From NCBI GenBank assembly GCA_022592445.1, contig JABYQR010000010.1, forward strand, positions 62,001 through 126,000: a DNA stretch of 64,000 nucleotides, written 5' to 3'. The notes beneath the pieces were generated by a model that worked only from the letters and a program-made list of their open reading frames with translations, searched no databases and was not told where the DNA came from. Source of the DNA: Cytidiella melzeri. Lineage: Eukaryota; Basidiomycota; Agaricomycetes; Polyporales; Irpicaceae. The translations under genes were made by a program, and so were the position numbers. This document shows positions 12,339 through 24,512 of this stretch, in pieces. Every line of letters starts with the position of its first letter. Positions within the stretch are counted from its first letter, which is position 1.

Positions 12339-13966
12339 TCAGCAATCGATGAGAACAGACTCGGTTGTGGAGCTGCCAGAGGTGGATGCCCGCGAGTGCC
12401 CGCCAATATCGTAGCTAGGTGGGACGAGTAAATGTCCGCTGCCTTGGCCTTCAGCGACGTCGTCGCGATACCGTGGCTTATCAGCAGGATAAGGAGGGAG
12501 TGTTTCTCGTGAAGAAGTCCGCGAAGGGCGGGTGCGTGAGATACTGCGTGAGAGCGATCTCTCCGTCGGCACTGCAAGTCCATTTGTGCCGACAGAGAAG
12601 GCAGGGAGGAAGAAGAGTACACCCCGGCCGTGTCTACCTCGACGCAATCGCGAAGGGGTGCTGGGATTGTCATGATTGCCTGACAAGTAAGACATGAAAC
12701 CGCTTGCGGCGCGTCGCATGGACCTGAGCACGGTGTTGTTCAGAGGGGGAGAATATGAACTTTCTTCTGTCAAAGTCGGACTCGGTGGTACGGCGATAGA
12801 TAGGGGAAGGAGGTGGACGTTGTCGTCCTCGTCGTCGGAGGTGAGTGATAAAGGTGACGCAGAGGGAGAATTGGCAGAGGAGGAGGGTATCGCGAACAAC
12901 CCCAAGTCCAGGTACCACCTGTTGTTCCTTTTCTTCCAGCGGGGCATCATGACTTCGTACCCGCCCACACGACTCTTCCTGCGGTGTGGCGCCAGGACCA
13001 GCCTGATCAGCCCCATAACTAGAACAGCCAGGCCGATCCACATGAGCACCTTGCCCCAGCTACCCAAGAACCCAATGAAGGCAGCATCATCTGCGTGCCA
13101 GCTACTACCGTAGTAGTGGGTGAAGAACGAGTTCGGCACGTCCTCTGGCTGGGCATTCTTACCGTAGAGAGACTTGGGCAAGATGCGGACTTCACCTCCA
13201 GGGAACTCTGGGGTTGGAGGATTGCCAGAGTTCCAAATGCCATACTGGAAGGACAGGAACATCGGTCCTGTAGAGAACATGACGGTGGGATAATTGAGAA
13301 TCCAAGAGTAGTCCCATGAGATGAGGTTGTGAATAGTCTGGGCCATGAAAGGATGCTTCCTCTCGGTGAACATGAGATCGTTGGATACTCCTACGGGTTT
13401 AGTTCTGGGAAGGATGATGTTGTATGTGAGGAGGGAGTCAAGACGCTTCTGGCATCCTATATCCAGGTCGAGGTAGATGCCACCATAGTGATAGAGGACA
13501 AAGTACCGGATAGCGTCAGCACGCTGAATAGGGTAGGTGTACCCGTCAAAAGTGTCCAAGAACCATGGATATTCGTTCGCGATGAACTCTCGGGAGCTGG
13601 CATCGGTCCAAAGCATATATTCACTAGGATACGGAAAATGATCAGTTGGAACGTGAGCACGGATAGAGAAACAACGCACTAGTCTGGCATGATGTCCCTG
13701 CAATGCTGAGATATCTTGGTCCACTTGGGCGGCAGAGTCTCCGACTTCCAAGTCTGGTGGAGGATGCGCGGTATGTGCTCTACCCTGACATTCTCTGTCG
13801 CGTTCGACTGGGCGTTGTCGAGGGAGATACCGAGCTCCTCCTCAGTGATGTAAGCCTTGGGGTCGATAGCGAGGTAATAGGAGATGGAGGAGAGGACGAC
13901 AACGGTGCCAACGAGGAAAGTTGCTAATAGACATAGGAGAGTGTAAATTGTTTTCCGTCGGAACAT
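12339..13966 (-). CDS. GT32 glycosyltransferase, inositol phosphoceramide mannosyltransferase (Sur1/Csh1) type
   Basis: Probably transfers mannose from GDP-mannose to inositol phosphoceramide in the Golgi. Two exons (13966-13680 and 13623-12339) total 1572 bases, encoding 523 residues. An N-terminal signal anchor lies at about residues 7-31. The GT32/OCH1-family region then shows IPRILHQTWK, a start-of-domain motif, and YGGIYLDLDIGC, which contains the DxD metal and nucleotide-sugar site. A second membrane helix (VLMWIGLAVLVMGLIRLVLA) follows the catalytic part, as in Sur1/Csg1. The C-terminal third is a Ser/Pro-rich tail rich in acidic and arginine patches, longer than in yeast Sur1. Family membership is firm; the precise acceptor is inferred. 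Confidence 0.85.
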
Positions 13967-14437
13967 AATGTTAGGGAAAGGAGAGGAGGGAGTGAAAAGA
14001 GAGCGCGAGTGAAAGGAGCGGAGGGAAGTTATAACTCTTTGCAGAGCCAGTCTGTTCCTGGTGCTGTTGCACGGACAAAGCCCATGTTGCCTATTAGGGC
14101 GGTGCCGACGTGGTGCCCGGGGTCTTTCCCGGGAGGAAGCGCTCGAGGCTCTCCACCACGCAACGTCGCGAATTCAGCCCGGCTGCCACAGGCCTCCGAA
14201 ACGCAGCTTGCGCAGTCCGGCGTCGCCAGAGCGTGGCAGTCCTTAGATTGTACTTACAAGCTGTGCAATGCAATATTACTGAACTGCTCATCGACCTACA
14301 ACTGTAGTCCGCAAATTGACCAGATTGATTGATCTGAAAACTTCATTATTCTCCCCCCAGTCAAAACCCGTCGCTAAATCTCACGGGCTCCGAGTCGATA
14401 AACAAAATGCTACAACTATTCTGCGAGTTCGTCTTTA
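13967..14437. other. Intergenic between GT32 gene and SWT1-type gene
   Basis: 471 bases: promoter of the GT32 gene (purine-rich just upstream of its ATG) and the 3' flank of the PIN-domain gene. Nothing else was recognised. Confidence 0.5.
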
Positions 14438-16011
14438 TCATATCCCTGTCGGCCTTAGCGGCGTGCTGAATACCTCGTATACATGTGGCCACAGCTCCCG
14501 GACTGAGAGCAGCACTAGGTCGTCTTCAAAAGCATGTCCTAGATCTTCCAGAGCCTCGATGGCGTTCATCCACGCTTGCCGAGGCCAATCTTGCCCCCGC
14601 CGCCATTCTCGGTCTTCATTCCGCCGCAGTAGAAAAGTGCGCAGTGGTGGCTGAGACGGACGGAGCGGCTTCTTCGTCTCCAGATACTCCAGGCAGTCGC
14701 GTACTGTCCACGTAGCAAACTCCTTCCGTCGATGCGCAGGAGCATACTGTGACAAAGACAGCGGACCCGCTTCTCCCGAGTTCAAGCGTTGCCGATAACT
14801 GAGTTCTTTGAGAACTATGGTGAAATGGTCAATGACCTGCAGATGCAGTGCGTCCAATGCATGGCTAGGGATGTAGTCATCGCTTCCAACAGTCGAGTCT
14901 TCGTCGATGTCCATGCCGTCAGGTTCGTCTGTTCGCGGCGCCTCCGTTCTCGCAAGCCGTGTCGCACGCGACGACCGGGCGGGTCCATATTTTGGTTTGT
15001 TTTCCTGCCCGCGGAAGTGGCTCAGGTCGACGTTGTGGGCGAACAGTTCATAAGCAAGTTCTCGACTGGACCATTGACGTTTCCCAGGCGCAATAGTGTG
15101 TATACCTGCAAACCAGTTCATAGCACGATCAGTATGTACATACAAGAACGACAATGAGAGACACCGCGACACCTACGCTCCTCTTCATTCTCGCACATCG
15201 TCCGTAGATTAACGTCGTTCGTCATCAGAGCCACGGATCCCTTCGTTCTGAAGTAGCAGCAGCAGTCAAATATGGAGATGTCTTGTGCGCGATCTCGCTC
15301 ATGGTCGAGCGGTTTCCTTCCTACGGTCTCTGCATGCGCTTGAACCTTCCACGTTTTCTTCTCCTGCACCTTCCGCAGCAGCAACGTCGAGGCTGTTCGC
15401 GCGAACCACGACAAGCCTTCCCGCTTCTTCAATCTACGTATCCATCCACACTTCAGACCCTGTCCAACAAAAACAAGATGATCTGAGACGTCGCCTTACG
15501 CACCCATCAAGCTCTGACAACACCGCGTTCGGAACAATGATCTTCATCGAGATGGGTAGCGTAGGGACGCGATCGAGGTCTTCACTAAAGTCGCGCAGGA
15601 CGTTCAGGTTGTCGATCAACACGTTCGTGTCGAGTACGAGATATCCCATGACGCGGCCTGGTGGGGTTTGCATCATCTCCTGTGCAACGCCATGATATGA
15701 GCGAGATATACAAGTCAGTTCTCAACCAACATAACACTACGGGATAATGTGCACAGGGGGGAAGGCGAAATTGGTAGACTCACGCGCATCTCGACATCGT
15801 TGGCAATAGTGGTTATCCTTGTGAGTGTATCATCCGTTTCCGTTGCATCTGTCTCAAAGGGCCACGCTATAAGATGTTCTGAGCTACGCGCGTTCGAATG
15901 GTATCAACCCATACCATGACTCTGATTCTGATAATGTTGAAATGACGAGGAGGAAGTTGCGCTCGTCAATGGCGCGCTAGCCTGTACAAGAACAAGTCGA
16001 TTAGCAGCCAT
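14438..16011 (-). CDS. SWT1: PIN-domain endoribonuclease, Swt1 type
   Basis: Swt1 is a nuclear endoribonuclease that cleaves stalled or defective transcripts near the nuclear pore. Five exons (16011-15915, 15866-15784, 15679-15504, 15433-15177, 15105-14438) total 1281 bases, giving 426 residues. The PIN fold is recognisable: LVLDTNVLIDNL with the first catalytic Asp at 77, IVPNAVLSELDG with Glu at about 116, an Asp near 175 (SIFDCC) and LMTNDVNLR with Asp at about 192. A linker and a C-terminal helical region (223 residues in the last exon) follow, as in Swt1. The start was chosen because ATG 16011 reads through the first AG (15982) without a stop, and all later phases close. The N-terminus is shorter than in yeast Swt1. 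Confidence 0.85.
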
Positions 16012-16617
16012 CCAAAGAGAAACGCACCCAAATTATTCAAAAACGCTTGCGCAGGTATCGTTGCTATTGACTGTGGATGTACATAAACGGAGAGAGAGTT
16101 GGCGGTCGTTCTTTGTACATGGGTGCTTTGTTCATATATGGGCGCTTCAAAATCGTCCATGCATGGCACGTGTGAGCTTACGAGGTGCAGCTTATATTCT
16201 TGAACGGTGCTCCGGTAGCTAAAATTTGTGCACCCTGGCACACAACGATGTAGCACTGGGGACGAATGCGTGTATCTATGGGCGCGGTGCGTTCCGCCTC
16301 ATGCCAAATGCCCTTCAACAGACTCGCTCTCAGTGCCAGTCGTACGCGCTCCGATGTCACTCGATTCCCAGCAAAATGTCGGATTGTGTTGTTGAATGTG
16401 CGGAATGATACAATGCGACTGTGTGTGTGATGTGTGTAAGAAAATACGATGTGTTTGTCTGCGCGGGACGATAATGTGATACAATAAAGATGAGGGCGGA
16501 TGAAACCGATGATGTGAATATGCAGTAAGCCAGAGAATAAGATGTATACCAATTTCGCTCCAATAACTCAAGCAGAAGAGCAGAGGACCATAAATTGCAT
16601 GCCTCGCGTAGTCCTGA
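16012..16617. other. Intergenic between SWT1-type gene and PCF11
   Basis: 606 bases that include the promoter of the SWT1-type gene and the PCF11 3' flank. GT-rich stretches near 16415-16450. No supportable coding region. Confidence 0.45.
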
Positions 16618-19240
16618 TCATGCAGTCGAAAGTGCCACCTTCTTCATCGGCGGCGTAGGAGAGTCCCGACTAGACGCAGAGTCGTTCGCATCCACTTTCC
16701 GTTTCGTCCCCTGGAACCTCTGCGGTGACACCGGCCCAGGCTTCGTGTGCTCGTCAGGAAGTGAAATGCTGCTACGCATGGGTGATCGTAATGAGTCAGG
16801 AGTCTGGGACCGGCTCCGTATGGTTTCCTCCGCACGCAACTTGGTGGCCATATTCGACTTTGATGAGACTGCCTCCGCGTGACACGTAGCGTGATATATC
16901 TATTAGATGGGAGGCCTCAGTAGCTGCTGCTACAAGAACAAGATATTATGCGTACTCGGTCATCCTTCTGCACAGCATTCCGCCATACCCACTCCTCGTC
17001 ATCTTCATTGAACTCCGTCTTCAAGGTCTCCTTACATATGGGACATGACAATGTCTTCGCTTCATCACCGGGGGGTACGACGACAATCATCGCACGTAAT
17101 TCAGCAGTAAGTTGGGCCGCTGCCTCAGAAGCGACACCCTTCATCTCCGGTCTCGAAGCACCGACGCTGCGCTTGCCTTTCACATCTGCAACACCATCGT
17201 TCAACCAGTCCTGAAAGGAGAAGCGTAAGTACGAGCCAGTTAGCTTGACTAGATGGAAACGTACGTCGATGCTCACAAACCAGCTACGGCTGTACCCTCG
17301 CCCGATAGCCTGAGACGCTTTACGATTCTGGTTGAAATGCATGTCTAAGTGCTCTCCCAACCTCTTCTTTCCTGAGGTGTCCGCTGCAAACCGCACTCCA
17401 CACTGCTTACATTGACCGGGGAGTTCATCGTATAGAAGCTGCCCTACAGCCGGTCGGTGTCTGGGTTAGGGGGCGAAAGTGAGAAAGGATAGGGGCAGAG
17501 AGGTTGTAGGGGACGTACTTAAGGATGTCGACGCTTGTCAACTTCGGGGCAGATGTGAGGATTACGTTGGTATACTTCTGTGCCGAGGCCATGGAATCAG
17601 TGGGAGTATCTTCTCTCTTAGCTGCAGCTCCAGAACCGGTAGACGTCGACGATGACGACGATGACAGGACACCGGTCTGCATGATCTTATTGAAAAGTGA
17701 AGAAACATTTATCGGTAGAACTGAACTGGCAGTCGAACTCGATGCAACTGATGCGGAAGGAATGGAGGTCAAACTTGGATTCTCGGGGTGCTCAACTTTG
17801 GGTGCCACGGGATTGGAAGGTGGGAATGGAGGGTTTGAGTACAATGAAGTAGACGAAGTGAGCTGTTGAGAGTGAGCGGAATAAGGGTACGGCGCTGTCG
17901 ATGAGGGACGCGGCTGAGATACTGGTACAATAGGAGGTACTTGAGCTACTGTAGGAGCTGCTGGACTGAGTGCTCGAAGCTGAGTGAGGATTTGTCCAAG
18001 GTCTTCCTGGGGCACACCTCCTTGAACAACCCTTCGAAGCTAAAAAAACCGAACATGAGCACGGTCCATACCTCAAGGAGAACATTACACACCTGTTGCA
18101 GTACTTCAACATGACTGCGTGTCTGCTTGTCGTAGGGGGTGATCTGTAATACGCGCTCCTTGTTACTCAGAACAAACTCGAGCTCACTAAGAACCTGAGC
18201 GGTTGAAATAGAAGCTTGGGATGGTCTATTCGAATTCTGCTGTGTACGCATTGAGGGGAGACGTCGTATGGGGTATTTCGACCGCTGACGTACCACACTC
18301 TGCGTAGACTGGCCGCGCCATATCTCACGCTCGATAGCCTGTTGTGCGACAACGCCGAACAATTGACGACCAGTGGGCGCGCCTGTACGCCACGTACCGA
18401 GCATCTCCTCCATCTTGTGACGCGTGGCCTGATCAACAACTTCATAAGTGTCCAAAAACAAACGAACGACGACGGGAGCAAATAGACGGGCGTAGGGCTC
18501 AAAGACGTTCTTCGACATGGCGTCAAGCAGGTAGAAGGCCGGCAGCTTGGTGGGGGGAGACGCCTGTTGATGCCATACCCAAAATGGAAGAATATTAGTC
18601 AGCGACCCATGGAACCAGCGATAGTAAGATGAAAAGAGGCCACAATCCGTCTAGTAGAAGCAAGTGCAGCAGGACACAAGAGTGCGAAGAGGCGAAGAGA
18701 CTTTCAGGCGCATGAGCCCTACAATACTCAGACGTTCGCAAAAGCAATGACTCGAGGACGGACGCCACTAGAAAGTGGCAGTCACCCTATGAACCTGCTG
18801 AGGCCGTGTCTTTCTCATGCCACAACTCACTAGCTACATACATGCGACTACTACATGGACATGTGGACGCTCGTCGCCACCATGATCATCCCGTAAACGT
18901 ATTACGGATGGAGGGAAACGAGGGCTATCAGGATCAACAGCACAGAACGATGACTCACCCTTCGAATATGTTGCTCTACACACTGTACCACTATTTCCCC
19001 GTATCGTGTGTAATCCTGGGCAATCATGGATAATGACTGGATGTGAGGTCTGGAGTTAAACGTCAGTTGGCCAAGACGGGCCATATAATCCCTGCGGAAG
19101 TGCGTGGGATCTGCGTAGAACATGGCTTGCGTTACCCCATAAAACGCGGGCTGAGGTGGAGGTTGATGTGGAGGATAGGCTGGCCCCGCATGCGGGTAGC
19201 CCACCTGGGTGTATCCCTGACTCTGCGAGTACAACGACAT
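16618..19240 (-). CDS. PCF11: mRNA 3'-end processing factor Pcf11
   Basis: Subunit of cleavage factor IA that binds the RNA polymerase II C-terminal domain and couples 3'-end cleavage to termination. Seven exons (19240-18959, 18563-18294, 18239-18093, 18039-17519, 17460-17265, 17210-16956, 16899-16618) total 1953 bases, giving 650 residues. The N-terminal part holds a CTD-interacting domain containing IQSLSMIAQDYTRYGEIVV and KLPAFYLLDAMSKNV, the classic CID helices. A Ser/Pro-rich linker follows. Two zinc-binding modules flank the Clp1-interaction region: QCKQCGVRF...LGEHLDMHF (about 420-445) and LSCPICKE...IYHATCHAEA (about 530-575). A basic tail ends the protein. Identification is firm. Confidence 0.93.
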
Positions 19241-19642
19241 GGGGACAACGGGACGCGACGCGGACGCTGGTGGATCTCAAAGTTACTTCAATGATATGAA
19301 GATGGAACAAGACTACAAGGCCAGACGGGAGACGCAGGCGACTTGCAAGGATTGAATTTCCTAGCTCTTACAGCGGCTCGCGAGGAACGACGGACGAGGG
19401 GAATGCTCTGCGGGAGATTGTGGTGGTCAGAGGTCAAGTTGAAGAAAACCTGGCTCAGGCCCGTGTCGGAGGTTGACTCAGCCGGTCAGAAATATGGGCT
19501 CCGATTGAATTGAGCCTAGCCAATCACAGTTGATCAGGGTTCTCTTTCCTCATTTGGAAGACCTCACACGCGCCGGCAGTTTGCCCGAGCTCAACACAAC
19601 CACCGACGCCGCCGCCAGCCCCCTCAAGACTCCCTTACAACC
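19241..19642. promoter_or_regulatory. Divergent PCF11-RPL9 promoter region
   Basis: About 400 bases between the PCF11 start codon and the inferred RPL9 5' UTR exon. It contains a pyrimidine-rich tract near 19540-19630, consistent with a ribosomal-protein transcription start. No defined operator was recognised. Confidence 0.4.
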
Positions 19643-20522
19643 GTGAGTGGCGATTTATGGACGTTGATGGATGGAATGCTGTCACGGGAGGGTGTTGCAT
19701 CCTCCAGAGAGCGTTGAATTGAGCTGGATGGCACCTTCTGCGGCTGGATGTTCTTAGTCTGGCCGTGTCGTTGACTAACATCTCCCTCTAGATGCGGGAC
19801 ATCCTCAAGACTGAAGAACTCGAGATTCCGGATGGCGTCGACGTCTCCGTCAAGTCTCGTCTCATCACCGTCAAGGGTCCCCGTGGTACATTGACGAAGA
19901 ACATTCGACACGCCGATGTCGATATCCGGCTACTGAAGGGCAAGGTGAACAAGGTCACTCTCGCCGTCTGGCAGGGTGGCAGGAAGCACGTCGCCGTTCT
20001 TCGTACGCTCAAAAGCCTGATAGTGAACCTGATCACAGGCGTTACGAAGGTACATCTCTTCTGGCGATTCGCTATGCCAACAACTCAGACCTGCACAATC
20101 TAGGGCTTCCAATACAAGATGCGCGCCGTGTACGCCCATTTTCCTATCAACTGCATCATCCAGGAGGATGGTCATAAACTGGAGATCCGTAATTTCTTGG
20201 GAGAGAAGGTGCGCTTGAGACATAACTTCCTGCAGCATCTTATGGGACTATGTTTGCAGATTGTGCGACATGTGGACATGTTGGATGGTGTTACTGTCAG
20301 CGAGTCCAAGGCGCAGAAGGACGAGCTTATTCTAGAGGGCAACGACGTCCAAAACGTCTCACAATCAGGTACGTACAGTCCACTTACCAGCAGTGTACCC
20401 AGGCTCATCTGGCATCTCCAGCTGCATCAATTCAAGGAATTTGCAGAGTACGGAACAAGGATATCCGTAAATTCTTGGACGGTATCTACGTGTCGAACAA
20501 GACAACCATTGCTACGGAATGA
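19643..20522 (+). CDS. RPL9: 60S ribosomal protein L9 (uL6), with a 5' UTR intron
   Basis: Structural protein of the large cytosolic ribosomal subunit near the factor-binding site. Coding exons 19792-20049, 20104-20208, 20260-20368 and 20422-20522 sum to 573 bases and 190 residues, the family length. Conserved stretches are clear: [25 protein letters not shown] across an intron, and [12 protein letters not shown] near the end. A good donor (GTGAGT at 19643) and an acceptor directly before the ATG (TCTAG|ATG, 19791/19792) imply a 149-base intron in the 5' leader, common in fungal ribosomal-protein genes. The start given here is that intron donor; translation starts at 19792. Confidence 0.95.
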
Positions 20523-20709
20523 TTGCTTTTTCGACTTGTCTCTGGCATAGGGTGCCGCTTGTATCTTACTCAAAACCTCGCATGTCGCATATTTTCCTAC
20601 TGCTCTGACCCGTGCAATATGTTTGATCGTGCCAAAGACGTGAAAGGATCAACTACATTGACGTCTGAGCATAAGGAGTAATCCCCGAGCATGATACATG
20701 GAAACAAGC

Positions 20710-21723
20710 TCATGAAATGAAAGGGATCTTCGTGCCTACACTCGAGCGGTAATCGATATACTCTTGTCCGAAGAAGCGGACAAGACCCCTCTCCTCGACT
20801 ATGGAGGTCATTATCATTGACCACTTGCAGGTAGACAACAAACTCACATTCAATCCTTTGACTAAAAAACCTCCAGAGGACGGCCAAATACACTACGAAA
20901 CTCAGGGGATTCTGCAGCACGAGCTGCGTCCCGAGTGCCCAGTAGAAGAACCCAGCATATGAGGGATGACGACACCAGCTGATGGAACTCATCAATAAGG
21001 AGAATGGGAATAATAGATCAGAAGGGAGTTCACCTATATATGCCGTGCTTCACGAGTATGTGGTTATCCAACTTATGTTGCGCTATGGTGTGAGAGAAGC
21101 TGGTTGCAGCTTGTATCATCGCTGTGGACCGCAACATCTGGCCGAGCAGAACGAGTGCGATACCTGGCTAGGATGAGCTTTATCCGCTTAACGAGAAATT
21201 GACTCTAACTCACCAGCAGTAGACACGTGAGAGTACGACTTGAGGGACGGTTTGACCCAGACAGTCAATGTGTATTCTAACACGGCGAAACTATGCGCTA
21301 GATGGTAATGTGCGCCGTTCTCCAGCAAGAAAGCTGATACCAGAGTTAAATTATTCATATACGAGCGAGTGGCGAAATTGACTCACAGTCCACGCTACAC
21401 TTCTCTCGATTCCATCCAGCTGTTACCGCAAATTCACCCCAGTGAAAAGCAGCCCAAGCTGCGATGAAGAAACCCAGCTGACTGGTAAGCACGCCGTAGC
21501 GAAGATCTTCATTGAGGAATATCAGCACCCCCAGAAGAAAGAGAGACCCCAGCGAGAATGAGATAATGGAGGCTGCAAGCGGTGTATTCGGTATTCTGGA
21601 CGATGTAGAGCGAGGAACAGCAATGGGTTGTGTTTCTAGCGAAGCTGTTGGTTGTGGTGTCCCTCGTCGTCGCAGGATGTCTTCGGGGCCTTCAGCAGGC
21701 TGTATGCCATTCGGGGTCTGCAT
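20710..21723 (-). CDS. STE14: Protein-S-isoprenylcysteine O-methyltransferase (Ste14/ICMT)
   Basis: Endoplasmic-reticulum membrane enzyme that methylates the prenylated C-terminal cysteine of Ras proteins and a-factor-type mating pheromones, using S-adenosylmethionine. Five exons (21723-21387, 21333-21214, 21163-21034, 20978-20848, 20798-20710) total 807 bases, giving 268 residues. Several transmembrane helices are visible. The catalytic C-terminal signature is complete: HTIAQHKLDNHILV, WCRHPSYAGFFYWALGTQ, then RIEFEERGLVRFFGQEY and a terminal IPFI. In mushrooms this activity is needed for lipopeptide pheromones. The start codon is 182 bases from that of MEF2 on the other strand, so the two genes share a compact promoter. 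Confidence 0.93.
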
Positions 21724-21905
21724 GGTAGTTGGGTGTAAGATTGGGATTATCGCTGAGCTAAAGTAGTTTCTCGGGTTTCATTGTGATGGCCTCCTGCCAA
21801 AGAACAAAAGTCGAAAGGAAGCCACAAATACGATGCACCAGCGCTTATTAATCTGCCTCACATTGTTAAGGTCGTCCGTCCGTGACAAGGGCGTGCACCA
21901 AGAGC

Positions 21906-24460
21906 ATGCTAAGTAGGATATGCAATCGTTCAAACACAGCCGATGTTGTGCGCAGCTTTCTGTGCAATAGGTATTCAACTACGGCGGCGTGCGATGAAGC
22001 ATCTAAACTACGCAATATTGCATTCGTTGCCCACATAGGTGTGTTTCACTGTTCGACTCATCTGAAATGTATGTGAATTGTACTTCAGATTCGGGAAAGA
22101 CGACTCTCACAGAATCCGTTCTGCTCAAGTCCTCCTACTTGTCGAGTGCAGGCTCTGTCGACACTGGCAGCACAACGACTGACTTTCTACCCGCCGAACG
22201 GCAGCGCGGTATTACCATACAATCAGCTAGTATTCCTGTCAAATGGAGGGACTGGACTTTCAGCCTCATCGACACACCTGGGCATGCGGATTTTGGAATG
22301 GAGGTCGAGAGCGCGAGCCGTGTCATTGATGGTGCAGTTGTTCTCATTGACTCTGTGGAAGGTGTAGAGGCTCAGACGAAGGGGGTCTGGAGACAGTTAG
22401 ACAGGTGAGCAGATTATCCAGGTAAGAAGTAGCCACGACTTTCTCTGAATGTTCTGAAATTTCTCTATAGGTACGGCGTTCGCTCTCGAATCATGTTTCT
22501 CAACAAACTCGATCGAGCTGGGGCTTCATTCCACTCATCCGTTCTCTCACTTCTTGCCCACCGGCTTCATCCAAAACCAATGATCCTAACGCTTCCTATC
22601 GCCTCGTTCGAGACATCCGACTACGCGCTAGGAGAACCTGGCATACAGGGCCTGGTGGATCTTGTGCACTGGCAAACGTACAAGTGGTCCGCTGATGGAG
22701 AAGTATCTTGCCACCCCTTGCCGACGGATGTTGAACGACTCAAAGTCGCTGGTGTAATACCTGGAGATCACCCAGTTTTACCCCACTTAGTGCAGGCGCG
22801 TACAAGTCTCCTCGATAACCTCTCGATGCACTCGGAGGCGTTATTGGAGAGACTATTGGACCTACCCTCTACTCCGTCTGCATATTTGACAGTTCCAGCC
22901 GCAGAAATAATTCCCGAGCTGCGTGCGGCGACCATACAGAGTGACGTCTTGCCAGTCGTATGCGGGTCCGCATTCAAGCACATAGGAACGGAGCTCTTGC
23001 TGAACTATGTAGGAGCATTGCTTCCTAGTCCAATTGACGTCACGTCAAATGGGCTCGTACCGAATGCCCCGCTACAAATGCTAGCTTGGAAGGTAGCTTG
23101 GGATAGGCGTAAAGGTTGGATGACATTTGTGCGCGTATATTCAGGTGAGCTCCCAAGAATTACTAGCCTGCCCAATATTGATTGGAGCGTAGGCACTATG
23201 AAGCAGCAGTCCACGATACTCAACGTGACACGCGGCCAGCGAGAAAGAGTTTCGAAGCTCCTTCTACTCTATGCTTCCCAAACGGAGGAAGTTCAAACTT
23301 TACCTTACGGTTCAGTTGGCGTTATACTCGGCTGCAAGTACACTCGAACTGGCGACACGCTTACCTCCACTCAGCAGAGCGGCTCACAAGATAACACATT
23401 GCCAAATATCATACCTCCTCCGCCTGTTATGTCTATCTCTGTTCTGCCGCAGTCACAATCTGACGTTGAACCAGTTCAAGAGGCTCTGGAGTCTTTGGCA
23501 CGCACGGATCCCTCAATACGCGTTGAAGCAAACGAGGGCCAAATTATCGTACACGGTCTAGGCGCTCTTCATCTTGAAATTGTAGAAAGTCGTCTAAGGG
23601 ACGAATGGGCTGCGAAATTCGAATTCGGTCGTCAAAGGGTCAGCTACAGGGAATGCCTTGGGACATCTTCTGTCGATGGCGTGACAGATTCATGGTCTAC
23701 TGAATTGTCAGGCAAATCTGTCAGCGTCTCCGTTCAACTAGCAGTCCGCCCACTAGAGGATGATGAGCTAGGCGATCCTGCGTGGGGAGGCAACGTCGTC
23801 CTTCAAAGTACCGGCGCACCCCTCGGGTTGCCAGACTCACACACCAATAAGGCGTCTCCGCTGTGCCATATCTCCCGCGGTCTCTTCGACGCATTGTCGA
23901 GCTCACCAAATACAACCCTCGCCATGTCCCGCGTTCACATCAAGGTATTGAAGTACTCTTATCCCGAGAACATGTCTTCCTCGGCAGTGCAAGCTCTTGC
24001 TGGAGGCAGCTCAGTCATTCTTCGCAACATTCTGAAGGCAGCGGGCATCGGACGGCTGATGGAGCCTTACATCCGCGTCAAAGTGACCGTCAACGAAGAG
24101 CATGTTGGGAAGGTCGTGAAAGATCTCACCGAGAACGGTGGTGAGGTACTTGACCTCGCTGCTAGCTCTGTAGGCGTTGTAGACGGCGATCAAGACATCG
24201 GCCCGTTCACGCAAGATGGTGTATACATTCCACCACAAGAGCTGTCCCCCTCGGCCTCTGCCTTCACTGCCGACACCTCCAGTGCATCCTTCAGACGCTC
24301 TGTACATGCATTTGCCCCGCTGAATCGGCTCCTTGACTATTCAAGCCGCTTGCGTGCGCTCGCCGGAGGACAAGGTGTGTTTGAGATGGAGAACGCAGGT
24401 TTCCAGGCTGTGTCGGAGTCGAGGAAGGTGGAAATCCTCAAAGAGCTCGGTCGCGCTTGA
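21906..24460 (+). CDS. MEF2: Mitochondrial elongation factor G2 / ribosome-recycling GTPase
   Basis: Mitochondrial EF-G2 works with the recycling factor to split ribosomes after termination. Three exons (21906-22038, 22089-22404, 22471-24460) total 2439 bases, giving 812 residues. The N-terminus (MLSRICNRSNTADVVRSFL) is a plausible mitochondrial presequence. G-domain motifs follow: AHIDSGKTTLTE (P-loop, completed across intron 1), RQRGITIQSA (switch I), DTPGHADF and FLNKLDRAG. Domains III-V are present, with LGALHLEIVESRL and a C-terminal region rich in EF-G signatures (EPYIRVKVTVNEEHVG). The TDFLPAER spacing and sequence point to the EF-G2 branch rather than EF-G1. Confidence 0.92.
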
Positions 24461-24512
24461 TTCACAAAACTATCATCGTGGAATACTGCATCACTACCCC
24501 ATGAGTCTAAAG

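Noticed and set aside
16012..16256. Further 5' exon of the SWT1-type gene
   Set aside because: Joining the frame at 16020-16130 to the next exon gives a stop in every phase; the ATG at 16011 reads through cleanly.
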